From the NCBI RefSeq assembly GCF_000332055.1, contig NZ_ALVZ01000227.1:42306-106305 (forward strand): a stretch of DNA of 64,000 nt, written 5' to 3'. The notes under the pieces were generated by a model. The model saw nothing but the letters and a program-made list of their open reading frames with translations. It did not search any database and was not told the origin of the DNA. Source of the DNA: Xenococcus sp. PCC 7305 (GTDB lineage Bacteria; Cyanobacteriota; Cyanobacteriia; Cyanobacteriales; Xenococcaceae). Shown here in pieces: positions 17,088 through 25,562 of this stretch (position 1 is the first letter of the stretch; each line of letters begins with the position of its first letter). Both the position numbers and the translations under genes were made by a program.

Positions 17088-17777
17088 ATGTCTCTCAATA
17101 GTTCCGAGCCCATGCGTGTTCTGTTACTTACAGATGAAATGTTTGCTCGACATGCCAGTCACGATTTACACATAGCAGGATATTTTCCCATTGTCGAAAA
17201 AAACCTAGCCTTAACTTGGAAGCGATTTAGCAGCCTGAAAATCGCGATGGTAATTATCGATAAAATTTGGTCTGCTGAAGCTGGAATTCGTTTTTGTCAT
17301 CTGTTGAGAAATCAGGGTAGTAGAATACCCATTCTGATGTTGCTCGAACAAGGAACCGTAACAGAAAGAGTCGCTTGTCTTGAAGCCTCTGCCGATGATT
17401 ATCTGCTCAAACCCTACAATAAAGATAATTTATTGGCACTTATTCATTTGTATCTCAAACCCGTTTCTGAACTTAAAGAGAAGTTGCGTTTTGGCGAACT
17501 AATGTTAGATTTGACCACTCGTCAGGCAGTCAGAAAAGAACAAAAAATAGATCTCACGATGAAAGAGTTTGAATTGCTGAAGTATTTTATGTTGAATCCT
17601 GGTCAGGTTCTTTCTCGAGAAGAAATTATTGCCAATGTTTGGGGCTATGACTATCAAGGGGAATCCAATGTCATCGAAGTTTATATTCGTTATCTGCGAC
17701 TTAAGATAGAAACTAACGATCAAAAAAGATTGATTCAGACAGTTAGGGGCGTAGGATATGTTCTCCGTGAGACTTAA
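17088..17777 (+). CDS. nblR: NblR-like OmpR-family response regulator with degenerate receiver
   Basis: 229 residues from the ATG at 17088; an open frame from 16989 exists but its first 33 codons read through the heptamer array and are rejected. Receiver domain about 9-125: the acidic pair is TDE, the acceptor position is retained in VIIDKIW, the Lys is in LLKPY, but the conserved Thr/Ser after beta-4 is replaced (MLLEQG). The C-terminal winged helix ends in NVIEVYIRYLRLKIE and RLIQTVRGVGYVLRET, which I recognise from NblR, the non-bleaching regulator that promotes phycobilisome degradation on starvation and stress. NblR is known to work without phosphorylation, consistent with the degenerate pocket. 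Another OmpR-type regulator is possible. Confidence 0.7.
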   Translation: MSLNSSEPMRVLLLTDEMFARHASHDLHIAGYFPIVEKNLALTWKRFSSLKIAMVIIDKIWSAEAGIRFCHLLRNQGSRIPILMLLEQGTVTERVACLEASADDYLLKPYNKDNLLALIHLYLKPVSELKEKLRFGELMLDLTTRQAVRKEQKIDLTMKEFELLKYFMLNPGQVLSREEIIANVWGYDYQGESNVIEVYIRYLRLKIETNDQKRLIQTVRGVGYVLRET

Positions 17778-18106
17778 ATGAAGTAGCAAATGATAAATTA
17801 CGCAACAAATTTTAGCAAAGCAAAAGATCCCTTAATATATTTTTCTGTTAGAGTTGTTAGATATTTCAAAAGTACATAAAAAGTCAATTTTCATCGTAGA
17901 TAGGTTTAAACAATTTCTTTAGTTATTTGTACCTATCGAATTCAATTAATTTTTTATCAAAATGTGATTTAAGACATTGGCAAGCCCTTGTTTAACTCAA
18001 ATAATAGTAGAGAATATACAGGTTTTTCTATTTTATTGAGGTGGAAAGCGGGATCGCTGATTGATTTGGTCAGTGTCTATAGAATTTAAGATTTAGGAAA
18101 TTGGTC
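17778..18106. other. Gene-free stretch between nblR and DUF2949 gene
   Basis: 329 bp, AT-rich. No open frame, tRNA-like fold, heptamer array or terminator with a T-tract was found. AGGA at 18094-18097 serves the next start. Confidence 0.6.
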
Positions 18107-18301
18107 ATGTTAAAAAACTCTATTTATAAAAACTTTACTCAATTTTTACAGGAAGAATTGGCAATGCCAGCGGATTCTTTGGCGATCGCACAAAAGGCGC
18201 TCGAACAAAACCTAGGCCCGATTCCCATGATTTTATGGCAATACGGCTTGGTGAGTTTAGAAGAATTAGACCGCATTTATGATTGGCTAGAAACAACCTA
18301 G
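18107..18301 (+). CDS. DUF2949 small cyanobacterial protein
   Basis: 64 residues from the ATG at 18107, with AGGA nine bases upstream; a TTG two codons earlier is less likely. The sequence (FLQEELAMPADSLAIAQKA, LGPIPMILWQYGLVSLEELDRIYDWLE) fits DUF2949, a small helical family confined to cyanobacteria, of unknown function. The motif 'PIPMILWQYGLVSLEELDRI' resembles a helix-turn-helix that packs against a partner rather than a DNA reader; this is inference. The gene stands alone and is followed directly by a heptamer array that begins at its stop codon. Confidence 0.75.
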   Translation: MLKNSIYKNFTQFLQEELAMPADSLAIAQKALEQNLGPIPMILWQYGLVSLEELDRIYDWLETT

Positions 18302-18383
18302 AATAAGGGATGAGGGATGAGGGATGAGGGATGAGGGATGAGGGATGAGCGGTGAGGGATGAGGGATGAGGGATGAGGGATGA
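18302..18383. repeat. GGATGAG heptamer array (about 11 copies)
   Basis: Nearly perfect GGGATGA units, broken once by AGCGGTGAGG. It is the left member of an inverted pair with 19797-19852 that brackets cinA, and runs straight into the 45-bp palindromic element. Confidence 0.9.
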
Positions 18384-18428
18384 GCGGTCAGACCCCGCGT
18401 CGGCGCAAGACGCAAGGGAACGCTGACC
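18384..18428. repeat. 45-bp palindromic element, copy A
   Basis: Reads GCGGTCAGACCCCGCG... to CGCAAGGGAACGCTGACC. On the minus strand it folds as GGTCAG/CTGACC outer stem, CCC/GGG middle stem and GCGTC/GACGC inner stem around a 7-base loop. The second copy is at 59340-59384 in the opposite orientation. GGATGAGG sequence resumes after it (18432-18441), so it sits inside the array. Confidence 0.85.
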
Positions 18429-18460
18429 AAGAGGGGGATGAGGAGAATGGCCTAATGTCT

Positions 18461-19720
18461 TTAGTTATTAAGGATTTTTCTGCGCAGGAGATCTAGGGCG
18501 TTGCCAATGGTTAAATGACGGTTGAGAGTGCGTCCTCTGGTGTCTCCTAAGCGATATTCAACGCTATCTACTGTGCCTTCAGGGTTTGCTAGTCCAATAT
18601 AAATTAACCCTACTGGTTTCTCTGCTGTGCCGCCTCCGGGCCCTGCAATGCCTGTAATACTGATGCCCCAACTGGTGTCTAGGGCTTTCTTGACGCCGAT
18701 CGCCATTTGCTGCGCGACAGGATGACTAACTGCGCCAAATTGAGCAAGGTCTTCACTCTTGACCTGAAGCAGAGACTGCTTGACTTCATTGGCATAGGCA
18801 ATAACCCCCCCCAGAAAATAATCAGAACTCCCAGGATTTTCTGTTAACATTGCGCCTAAACCTCCGCCGGTACAGGATTCGGCAACGGCCAGGGTTTCCT
18901 GGCGATCGCGTAATAAATTTCCCACTACAGAGGTTAAACTCTCATCATCAGCGCCAAAATAATCTAACCCTGCAATTTCTTGGATTTCCTGGGCAATTGG
19001 TTCAATCAGGGCGATCGCTTCTGTCTCAGATGTCGCTTTAGCCGACAGTCGAAGACGCACTTCCCCTTGAGATGCATAGGGAGCGACGGTGGGATTCGTT
19101 AAATCGAAAAGATGGTTAACTTTTTCGGCTAATGTTGATTCTCCAATGCCCCGAAAGCGCAGCATTTTACTGTAGATAATATCTTGGCCCCAGCCCAAAC
19201 TTTTCAAGAAAGGAATTGCCGTATCTTGCCACATCCGATGCATTTCTGAAGGTACGCCAGGGAAAGTCAAAATAGTGATCGGCTCGGAATTGGAAGGAAC
19301 TTGCCAGATCATTCCTGGAGCTGTACCTGTGGGATTGGGTAATATATTTGCACCTACAGGAATCAGCGCCTGTTTGCGATTATTAGCTACCATCTTGCGT
19401 CCAATCTTGGCGAATTTTTGAGCTATATCATCAATCACTTCAGGGCTTTCTTCTAAGGGAGTCTGGAAAAAATCTGCGATCGCTTTTGTTGTCAAATCAT
19501 CAGGAGTCGGCCCCAACCCGCCAGTAAAGATCAAAATTGAAGAGCGCTTCATCGCAATGTCTAGAACTTGATGGATTCTCGCTACATTATCCCCAACCAC
19601 TGTTTGATAATAATGAGGAATCCCTAAAGCAGCCAACTCCTGAGCCAAATAATGACAATTAGTATTTAATATATCGCCGAGTAATAACTCTGTACCAATG
19701 CAAATAATCTCTGCGGTCAT
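18461..19720 (-). CDS. cinA: CinA-family competence/damage-inducible protein, NMN amidohydrolase type
   Basis: 419 residues from the ATG at 19720 (MTAEIICIGTELLLGDILNTN); 18 further upstream codons lack conservation. The N-terminal MoCF-like domain (about 1-170, IFTGGLGPTPDDLTTKAIA) is linked to the C-terminal CinA domain (about 255-415, AVAESCTGGGLGAMLT and GISGIAGPGG-type block), which in the family deamidates nicotinamide mononucleotide for NAD recycling; the N-terminal half can act as ADP-ribose pyrophosphatase. It is last in the thrS-glyA-wecA-cinA run, 134 bp after wecA, with a heptamer array between. Both flanks carry inverted GGATGAG arrays. Confidence 0.93.
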   Translation of the reverse strand: MTAEIICIGTELLLGDILNTNCHYLAQELAALGIPHYYQTVVGDNVARIHQVLDIAMKRSSILIFTGGLGPTPDDLTTKAIADFFQTPLEESPEVIDDIAQKFAKIGRKMVANNRKQALIPVGANILPNPTGTAPGMIWQVPSNSEPITILTFPGVPSEMHRMWQDTAIPFLKSLGWGQDIIYSKMLRFRGIGESTLAEKVNHLFDLTNPTVAPYASQGEVRLRLSAKATSETEAIALIEPIAQEIQEIAGLDYFGADDESLTSVVGNLLRDRQETLAVAESCTGGGLGAMLTENPGSSDYFLGGVIAYANEVKQSLLQVKSEDLAQFGAVSHPVAQQMAIGVKKALDTSWGISITGIAGPGGGTAEKPVGLIYIGLANPEGTVDSVEYRLGDTRGRTLNRHLTIGNALDLLRRKILNN

Positions 19721-19796
19721 AAAAACATAAATTATTAATTGTGAATCATGAAGTATACAACCAATATCTAACAATCAGTTATTTGTTACTATTTTC

Positions 19797-19852
19797 TTCC
19801 TCATCCCTCATCCTTTATCTCTCATCCTTTTAATATCCTTCATCCTTTTAAA
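19797..19852. repeat. GGATGAR heptamer array (pyrimidine-rich on +)
   Basis: CTTCCTCATCCCTCATCC... then imperfect CTTTATCTCTCATCCTTTTA units, ending three bases before the wecA stop. Right partner of the 18302 array. Confidence 0.8.
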
Positions 19853-19854
19853 AA

Positions 19855-20895
19855 TCACTGTTTCTTCTGGTAGACTTGCCAACCTGTATAACCCAAGAGA
19901 AAAGTAGCAGCGATCGCGTAGCCCCAACCACTAGGCATATTAGAAAAGCCCATTGCCAAACTGCCAACCCACAGGGTTAAGGCATAAATAAATAACACCG
20001 TCAGACGTTGGGAAATACCAGCTTTCAATAACCAATGATGTAAATGGCTCTTATCCGCGACAAAAGGGGATTTTCCCTTACTAATACGAGATAAAATTAC
20101 CGCTGACATATCAATGATTGGTACAGCCAGAATTAGGTAAGGCAATAAAACAGCAGTCATAGCAGTTGTTTTTACCAAGCCAATTATGCCAACCCCCGCT
20201 AGGGTGAAGCCCATAAAATAAGCCCCTCCATCCCCCATAAAGATTTGAGCAGGGTTGAAATTGTAGCGCAAAAAACCTAGAGCTGCACCAGCTAAAGCAG
20301 CCGCGATTAAAGCAGCCGCAGTCTGATCCATAAATAAAGTCACAATCAGCATCACCACTGCGGCAATACCGGAAACGCCTGCGGCCAGACCATCCACTCC
20401 ATCAATCCAGTTAATGGCATTGGCCATCCCCACCAACCAAATGACAGAAATCGGCAAACTAAATAAACCGAGGTGAATCAACCCAATCAAGGGAATGGAC
20501 AGAAAATCAATTTGTAATCCCATAAACCAAGTGAGAGTTGCCACCACGATTTGCATCAACAATCTTGAACCAGAAGAAAGACTCAAAAGATCATCAGCAA
20601 AGCCAATACAAAAGAAGCCCACACTTCCGAGCATTAGACCGCCCAGGACTTCTTGCTCAGGCACACTAACTGTGTCAAATCCACCTAAGCGCCAGACCAT
20701 TAGGAGGGCAATCATCGTTCCCCCAAAAATAGAAACCCCACCGACACGAACGACGGGGCTGTGATGGATCTTTCTGGCATTGGGTCGATCTACTATTCCC
20801 AACTTAAGACCAACGGTTTTAACATCGGGAATAGTCCATAAAACTACGGTCACAGATATGAGAAATGCAATCAAATGATAGAGTTGTATGGTCAT
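19855..20895 (-). CDS. wecA: MraY/WecA/TagO-type undecaprenyl-phosphate sugar-1-phosphate transferase
   Basis: 346 residues, about ten transmembrane helices. Catalytic motifs of the polyprenyl-phosphate HexNAc-1-phosphate transferase family are visible: DRPNARKIHHSPVVRVGG near 36-53, FADDLLSLSSGSRL, NAINWIDGVDGLAAG, FMGDGGAYFMGF, and SHLHHWLLKAG (the cytoplasmic His loop). WecA/TagO-type enzymes start O-antigen, enterobacterial common antigen or secondary wall polymer synthesis by loading GlcNAc-1-P on the lipid carrier; MraY for peptidoglycan is longer and differs in these loops. It starts 43 bp after glyA and is probably in one transcript with it. Confidence 0.88.
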   Translation of the reverse strand: MTIQLYHLIAFLISVTVVLWTIPDVKTVGLKLGIVDRPNARKIHHSPVVRVGGVSIFGGTMIALLMVWRLGGFDTVSVPEQEVLGGLMLGSVGFFCIGFADDLLSLSSGSRLLMQIVVATLTWFMGLQIDFLSIPLIGLIHLGLFSLPISVIWLVGMANAINWIDGVDGLAAGVSGIAAVVMLIVTLFMDQTAAALIAAALAGAALGFLRYNFNPAQIFMGDGGAYFMGFTLAGVGIIGLVKTTAMTAVLLPYLILAVPIIDMSAVILSRISKGKSPFVADKSHLHHWLLKAGISQRLTVLFIYALTLWVGSLAMGFSNMPSGWGYAIAATFLLGYTGWQVYQKKQ

Positions 20896-20938
20896 CTCGG
20901 TTTATGGTTTATTGAATGGGGTGGGCGTTTTCCTCCTC

Positions 20939-22222
20939 TTAAACTCCCGCTGTCAGGGGAATTTCTAAGTAAGGATATAAAGGAAAGCGATCGCAGAGTT
21001 TGGTTACCCGTTGTAAACAATCACTCTTGACTGCCTCATCTTCTGGATTTAACAGTCGATCTGCCACAATGTTAGCAATCTCTTTGAATTCTGTCGTCCC
21101 CATTCCTCTGGTTGTCATAGCCGGTGATCCTAAGCGTAGACCGCTGGTGACAAAGGGAGACTGAGGATCGAAGGGTACAGTATTCTTGTTTGCTGTAATA
21201 TTTATGCCGCTGACTAATTTGTCTGCTACTTTGCCTGTCATTTCAATACAGCGCAGATCAACAAGAATGAGATGATTATCTGTGCCGTTAGAAACCAGCT
21301 TAAAGTTTCTTTCTTTAAAGCCTTCACCCATAGCTTGCGCGTTAGCGATAACCTGAGCAGAATATTCTTTAAATTCTGGTTTAAGTACTTCGCCGAAAGC
21401 CACTGCTTTAGCTGCAATCACATGCTCTAAAGGGCCGCCTTGGGTTCCAGGAAAAACTGCTTTGTTAAGTTTTTTCCCCAATTCGGCATCACGGGTCAAA
21501 ATTAGACCACCTCTGGGTCCGCGTAGGGTTTTATGGGTTGTGGTGGTGACGACATCGCAATAGGGAATGGGATCAGGATGATGTCCGGTGGCAACTAGGC
21601 CCGCAATATGGGCAATATCTGCTAGCAGGTAAGCTCCTACTTCGTCTGCGATCGCTCTGAATTTGGCAAAGTCAATTGTCCGAGGATAGGCAGAATAGCC
21701 GCAAATGATTAATTTGGGTTTTTCTTTAAGAGCTAGCTCTCTTATTTGGTCAAAATCTAACTGTTCAGTTTCTTTATTTACGCCATACTGAACGACATTA
21801 AACCATTTTCCAGATACATTTACCGGTGAACCATGGGTGAGATGTCCCCCATGGGATAAATCCATGCCCATGATGGTATCGCCTGGTTGAAGCAACGTGA
21901 GGAACACGGCAAAGTTAGCTTGAGCACCGGAATGGGGTTGGACATTGGCGGCTTCTGCACCAAATATTTTCTTGGCGCGATCGATGGCTAATTGCTCGGC
22001 AATATCAATGAACTCGCAACCGCCATAATATCTTTTGCTGGGTAATCCTTCGGCGTATTTATTGGTCAATACGGAACCTTGAGCTGCCATAACCGCAGGG
22101 GAGGTAAAGTTTTCGCTGGCAATTAACTCGATATGGGTTCGCTGACGGTGCAATTCTGAAGCGATCGCTTGAGCAATTTCAGGATCGGCTTGAACCAAGA
22201 AATCTAAGTTTGTTTGAGTCAC
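20939..22222 (-). CDS. glyA: Serine hydroxymethyltransferase
   Basis: 427 residues from a GTG start at 22222 ([16 protein letters not shown]). PLP lysine in [17 protein letters not shown], plus [13 protein letters not shown] and the [13 protein letters not shown] block close to the N terminus. The enzyme interconverts serine and glycine with tetrahydrofolate, central to one-carbon supply and photorespiratory glycine handling in cyanobacteria. It lies 182 bp downstream of thrS on the same strand with a perfect hairpin between, and upstream of wecA and cinA. No glycine riboswitch pattern could be recognised in the leader by eye. Confidence 0.96.
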   Translation of the reverse strand: MTQTNLDFLVQADPEIAQAIASELHRQRTHIELIASENFTSPAVMAAQGSVLTNKYAEGLPSKRYYGGCEFIDIAEQLAIDRAKKIFGAEAANVQPHSGAQANFAVFLTLLQPGDTIMGMDLSHGGHLTHGSPVNVSGKWFNVVQYGVNKETEQLDFDQIRELALKEKPKLIICGYSAYPRTIDFAKFRAIADEVGAYLLADIAHIAGLVATGHHPDPIPYCDVVTTTTHKTLRGPRGGLILTRDAELGKKLNKAVFPGTQGGPLEHVIAAKAVAFGEVLKPEFKEYSAQVIANAQAMGEGFKERNFKLVSNGTDNHLILVDLRCIEMTGKVADKLVSGINITANKNTVPFDPQSPFVTSGLRLGSPAMTTRGMGTTEFKEIANIVADRLLNPEDEAVKSDCLQRVTKLCDRFPLYPYLEIPLTAGV

Positions 22223-22375
22223 TTGATGATCATTATGTTGAATTTATCGGCATTAACCATGCTATCGAAAATTACCTTTATTTTTGTTTTCCCTGGGAAA
22301 ATAGTAAAGAAATATTACATGAAGCCTCAACTTTGAATTAAAGTGTTTCTTTTTGTCCTTGAAAAGCGAGTGCAA

Positions 22376-22392
22376 GGCTCAAAAATTGAGCC
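22376..22392. terminator. Perfect hairpin between thrS and glyA
   Basis: GGCTCAA and TTGAGCC form a perfect 7-bp stem with a 3-base loop, 12 bp after the thrS stop. There is no T-tract right after it on the minus strand, so it may be an RNA-stability or partial termination element. Confidence 0.4.
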
Positions 22393-22404
22393 TATCTCCT
22401 CAAG

Positions 22405-24219
22405 CTAGAAATTACTATGAGATGCGATCGCATTTGTCAGCTTCTCCATAACCTCAGCCACAGGAATTGCTCCCAATTCCCCGGTCGCACGAGTACGGAT
22501 ACTCAAACTATTGCTTTCTAGTTCTTTATCTCCAACAACCGCCATCACCGGAATCTTTTGTTTTTCCGCGTTACGGATCATTTTGCCAAGTCGCTCCCGA
22601 CTATTATCAGCTTCGGCTCGTACCCCTAGAGCCTGCAATTTGCCCGCCACCTCTTGAACAAAATCCCGATGGGCATCACTCACGGGAAGTAATCTCATTT
22701 GAATTGGTGCTAACCAAAGGGGAAAATCTCCGGCATATTCCTCGATTAAAATCCCAATCAAGCGCTCTAGAGAACCAAAGGGCGCACGGTGGATCATTAC
22801 AGGGCGTTTGCGCTCTCCATCTTCGCCAATATATTCGAGCTCAAAGCGATTCGGTAAATTGTAATCTACCTGCACTGTTCCCAATTGCCATTCTCGCCCC
22901 AGAACATCTTCAAAAATAAAATCTAGTTTCGGGCCATAAAAAGCCGCTTCGCCTTCGGCCTCGAAATAATCCATATCCAGAGCTTGTACCGCACGACGGA
23001 TTGCTCCTTGGGCAGTTTCCCAAAGTTCGTCAGAACCAATATATTTATCAGAACCAGGATCGCGGAAACTCAAACGAGCCTTAAAGTTTGTCAGCTGTAA
23101 GCTCTTAAAGACAGTGAGAATGAGATCTACTACTTTCAGAAATTCCCCATCCAATTGTTCGGGGGTGACAAATAAATGAGAGTCATCGACAGTAAAGCCT
23201 CTAACTCTGGTTAAACCGCCTAATTCCCCGGATTGTTCATAACGATAAACTGTACCGAACTCGGCTAAACGTATTGGCAACTCCCGATAGGAGCGCAACT
23301 GACTCTTATAAATTTGAATATGAAAGGGACAATTCATTGGTTTGAGCACAAAACCCTGTTCGGCCTCGGCAGCTTCTTGGTCCTCTGCCATCATGGGGAA
23401 CATATCTTCCTTATAATTCTGCCAATGTCCTGAGATTTTAAATAAATCTATCCTGGCCAGATGGGGAGTTACCACGGGAAGATAACCGCGTTTTACCTGC
23501 TCTTGTTTGAGGAAGTCTTCTAGTTGCGATCGCAAGATAGTACCTTTAGGAGTCCATAATGGCAATCCAGGTCCCACGGGGTCAGCAAAAATAAATAAGC
23601 CTAATTCCTTGCCGAGTTTCCGGTGATCTCTTTTGAGAGCTTCTGCTTTGCGACGCTGATGTTCGGCCAGCTGTTCAGGAGTTTCCCAGGCGGTACCGTA
23701 GATGCGCTGCAACTGTTGTTTAGTTTCATCACCACGCCAATAGGCACCAGCAACGCTTTCTAGAGCAAAAGCTTTAGGGTTAAGCTCACCAGTAGTTTCA
23801 ACATGGGGGCCAGCACATAAATCCCACCATTGGTCTCCTAAATGATATAAGCTAATCGGTTCTTCAATGCGATCGAGGATTTCTAGTTTATAAGGCTCGC
23901 CTAATTCTTCGATCCGACTTTTTGCTTCTTCCCTGCTAACTTCTTCACGAATCACCGGTAATTTGCGATTCATGATTTTGATCATTTCTTTTCTAATCCG
24001 CTTTAAATCCTTATCGGTAAAGGGTTCAGGACTATCAAAATCGTAATAAAAGCCTTGCTCTGTCCAAGGCCCAATAGTTACTTGCGCTTTGGGAAACAGC
24101 TTCTGCACTGCCATCGCCATGACATGAGATGTTGTATGACGGATTTTTTTCAGGGATTCGGATTCGCTAGTACGAGGTAATTTAATTACCACTGATGGTT
24201 CTTGATCTACGCTGGGCAT
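22405..24219 (-). CDS. thrS: Threonyl-tRNA synthetase (TGS-less)
   Basis: 604 residues. The N-terminal TGS domain of the Escherichia coli enzyme is missing and the protein begins with a short lead then the editing domain (HTTSHVMAMAV near 28-38 and CAGPHVE), which hydrolyses Ser-tRNA(Thr). Class II motifs follow: KPMNCPFHIQIYKS, RLAEFGTVYRYEQSGEL (motif 2), and RAPFGSLERLIGILIE (motif 3), then the anticodon-binding domain from about 500. TGS-less ThrRS is common in cyanobacteria. The start at 24219 is the only ATG consistent with the editing domain. It is the first gene of the minus-strand run leading to glyA. Confidence 0.96.
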   Translation of the reverse strand: MPSVDQEPSVVIKLPRTSESESLKKIRHTTSHVMAMAVQKLFPKAQVTIGPWTEQGFYYDFDSPEPFTDKDLKRIRKEMIKIMNRKLPVIREEVSREEAKSRIEELGEPYKLEILDRIEEPISLYHLGDQWWDLCAGPHVETTGELNPKAFALESVAGAYWRGDETKQQLQRIYGTAWETPEQLAEHQRRKAEALKRDHRKLGKELGLFIFADPVGPGLPLWTPKGTILRSQLEDFLKQEQVKRGYLPVVTPHLARIDLFKISGHWQNYKEDMFPMMAEDQEAAEAEQGFVLKPMNCPFHIQIYKSQLRSYRELPIRLAEFGTVYRYEQSGELGGLTRVRGFTVDDSHLFVTPEQLDGEFLKVVDLILTVFKSLQLTNFKARLSFRDPGSDKYIGSDELWETAQGAIRRAVQALDMDYFEAEGEAAFYGPKLDFIFEDVLGREWQLGTVQVDYNLPNRFELEYIGEDGERKRPVMIHRAPFGSLERLIGILIEEYAGDFPLWLAPIQMRLLPVSDAHRDFVQEVAGKLQALGVRAEADNSRERLGKMIRNAEKQKIPVMAVVGDKELESNSLSIRTRATGELGAIPVAEVMEKLTNAIASHSNF

Positions 24220-24405
24220 ATTGCTGTTTCGCTATGCAAGTGAACTCGTTGTATTTTAGCGGAAATCTCCCCCGTTGCGTGGCAGAAATACTTGACTAGC
24301 AATAAGTGAGCAAAGGGGAGAATCATGAGAAAAATATTATCTTTTGTTAAGTAATGTTAAAAAAGCTAAGATATATATTGTAATAACAAACTTTTTTATC
24401 CTGAA

Positions 24406-24741
24406 ATGTCTTCCCAGCAACCCCAAGATCAAGAACTCCTAGAAGCTCTCTTAGAGCCGCTCTTGGAGGATATCCAGTTTTGGTTTAACCGTTCTGTTTC
24501 TTTATTAGAATCTGAGACAATGCCGTTTTTATCTCATTCGGAACAGGCTCAATTATTAAAAAAAATCAAACATCATCAACAAGAAGTATATTCAGCCCAA
24601 ATACTGTTTCAAGCAACAGGCAAGCAGGCAGGAGTCAGCTCAAAAACCTTATTTGAATGGCATCAAGTGGTAGCTGAATGCTGGTCGATAGCCAAAAGAT
24701 GGCGTCAGACAAAGAACAGTGATACTATCTCTCCTAATTAG
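24406..24741 (+). CDS. DUF2605 cyanobacterial protein
   Basis: 111 residues, all-helical, matching DUF2605 (LLEALLEPLLEDIQFWFNRS, LLESETMPFLSHSEQAQLL, VVAECWSIAKRWR). The family is restricted to cyanobacteria and has no known function. It is soluble and has no signal peptide. The DUF2973 gene follows 64 bp downstream on the same strand, an adjacency I recall from other cyanobacteria, so the two are probably co-expressed and may act together at a membrane. Confidence 0.75.
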   Translation: MSSQQPQDQELLEALLEPLLEDIQFWFNRSVSLLESETMPFLSHSEQAQLLKKIKHHQQEVYSAQILFQATGKQAGVSSKTLFEWHQVVAECWSIAKRWRQTKNSDTISPN

Positions 24742-24805
24742 AAAAAAATATAATTTAAAAAATTCATCTACGAAATAGAATAAAGACATTAAGAGGAAAA
24801 TAATC

Positions 24806-25129
24806 ATGCTGCATCTTCTGTATATTCTTGCCTTTACGATAATTGCGGTTCTCGCAATTACTAACCTGGTTCGCAGTTTAATCTCTTTCAGCACAGATAC
24901 TCAAAGAGTTTATCCCAACGATAGACGAGCTAATTCAGGGGGAAATCGGAGTGGAACCAAAGGAACAATTGTGCCTCAAAATATTCATCCTGAGTTATTA
25001 GATGAACAGGGAAGAGTAATCAATGAACCTTTACTTGTCATGAAATCTGTCTCTGTTGATGATGCCCGTCAACAATTGGACGCACTTTATGATTCTTCCC
25101 CTAATAAAGGCCAGGACTCTCCAGAATAA
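24806..25129 (+). CDS. DUF2973 single-pass membrane protein
   Basis: 107 residues. One N-terminal transmembrane helix (about 2-22, LHLLYILAFTIIAVLAITNLV) is followed by a basic, Gly/Asn/Arg-rich linker and a conserved C-terminal segment (NIHPELLDEQGRVINEPLLVMKS), typical of DUF2973. AAGAGGA about 10 bases before the ATG is a good ribosome-binding site. The protein probably sits in the thylakoid or plasma membrane with its C terminus in the cytosol. Function unknown; it pairs with the DUF2605 gene. Confidence 0.75.
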   Translation: MLHLLYILAFTIIAVLAITNLVRSLISFSTDTQRVYPNDRRANSGGNRSGTKGTIVPQNIHPELLDEQGRVINEPLLVMKSVSVDDARQQLDALYDSSPNKGQDSPE

Positions 25130-25238
25130 TTATTTAATTCTAATAATTATGAGTTCATATCAATCTCTCATCCATTGATACTTTGATGAGCATTCTGGGA
25201 ACTATGGGACTGCATATTGATTTATTTGTGTGGTAGCT

Positions 25239-25490
25239 ATGCCCAGAAAACCTGACGAGTACGCAGTGAGTATCTTTATGTCTGGAGGACATAAGGAGGA
25301 AGTTAGATTTACCACTGTACAAGATTTTCAAAAATGGTACAGCAACGAACTTGTTCCCAAGTCTGATTCTCAAGATTTTATTAGTGTCCCGATTAAGAAT
25401 ATTCAGGGAGAATATATGGTGGTTCGTCCTGCAGGGATTGTGGCCATTAGAGTCGAGCCGGTATTTTTGGGTAGCGTCGAAAGATTTTAG
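25239..25490 (+). CDS. Conserved small cyanobacterial protein, possible plastid-style accessory
   Basis: 83 residues from the ATG at 25239; a GTG three codons earlier is open but less likely. The sequence (PRKPDEYAVSIFMSGGHKEEVRF, FQKWYSNEL, VPIKNIQGEYMVVRPAGIVAIRVEP) looks like a compact mixed alpha/beta protein conserved in cyanobacteria; I do not know its function. It has no signal peptide or membrane helix, and no clear Shine-Dalgarno sequence. It lies between the DUF2605-DUF2973 pair and tamB, all on the plus strand, 72 bp before tamB, so a common transcript with tamB is possible. Confidence 0.65.
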   Translation: MPRKPDEYAVSIFMSGGHKEEVRFTTVQDFQKWYSNELVPKSDSQDFISVPIKNIQGEYMVVRPAGIVAIRVEPVFLGSVERF

Positions 25491-25562
25491 AGATAAAATG
25501 AATGGTAGTTTATACAGCTTACAGCTGATTGCCAGGCGATTTTAACCTATGAGTTTTCGAGC

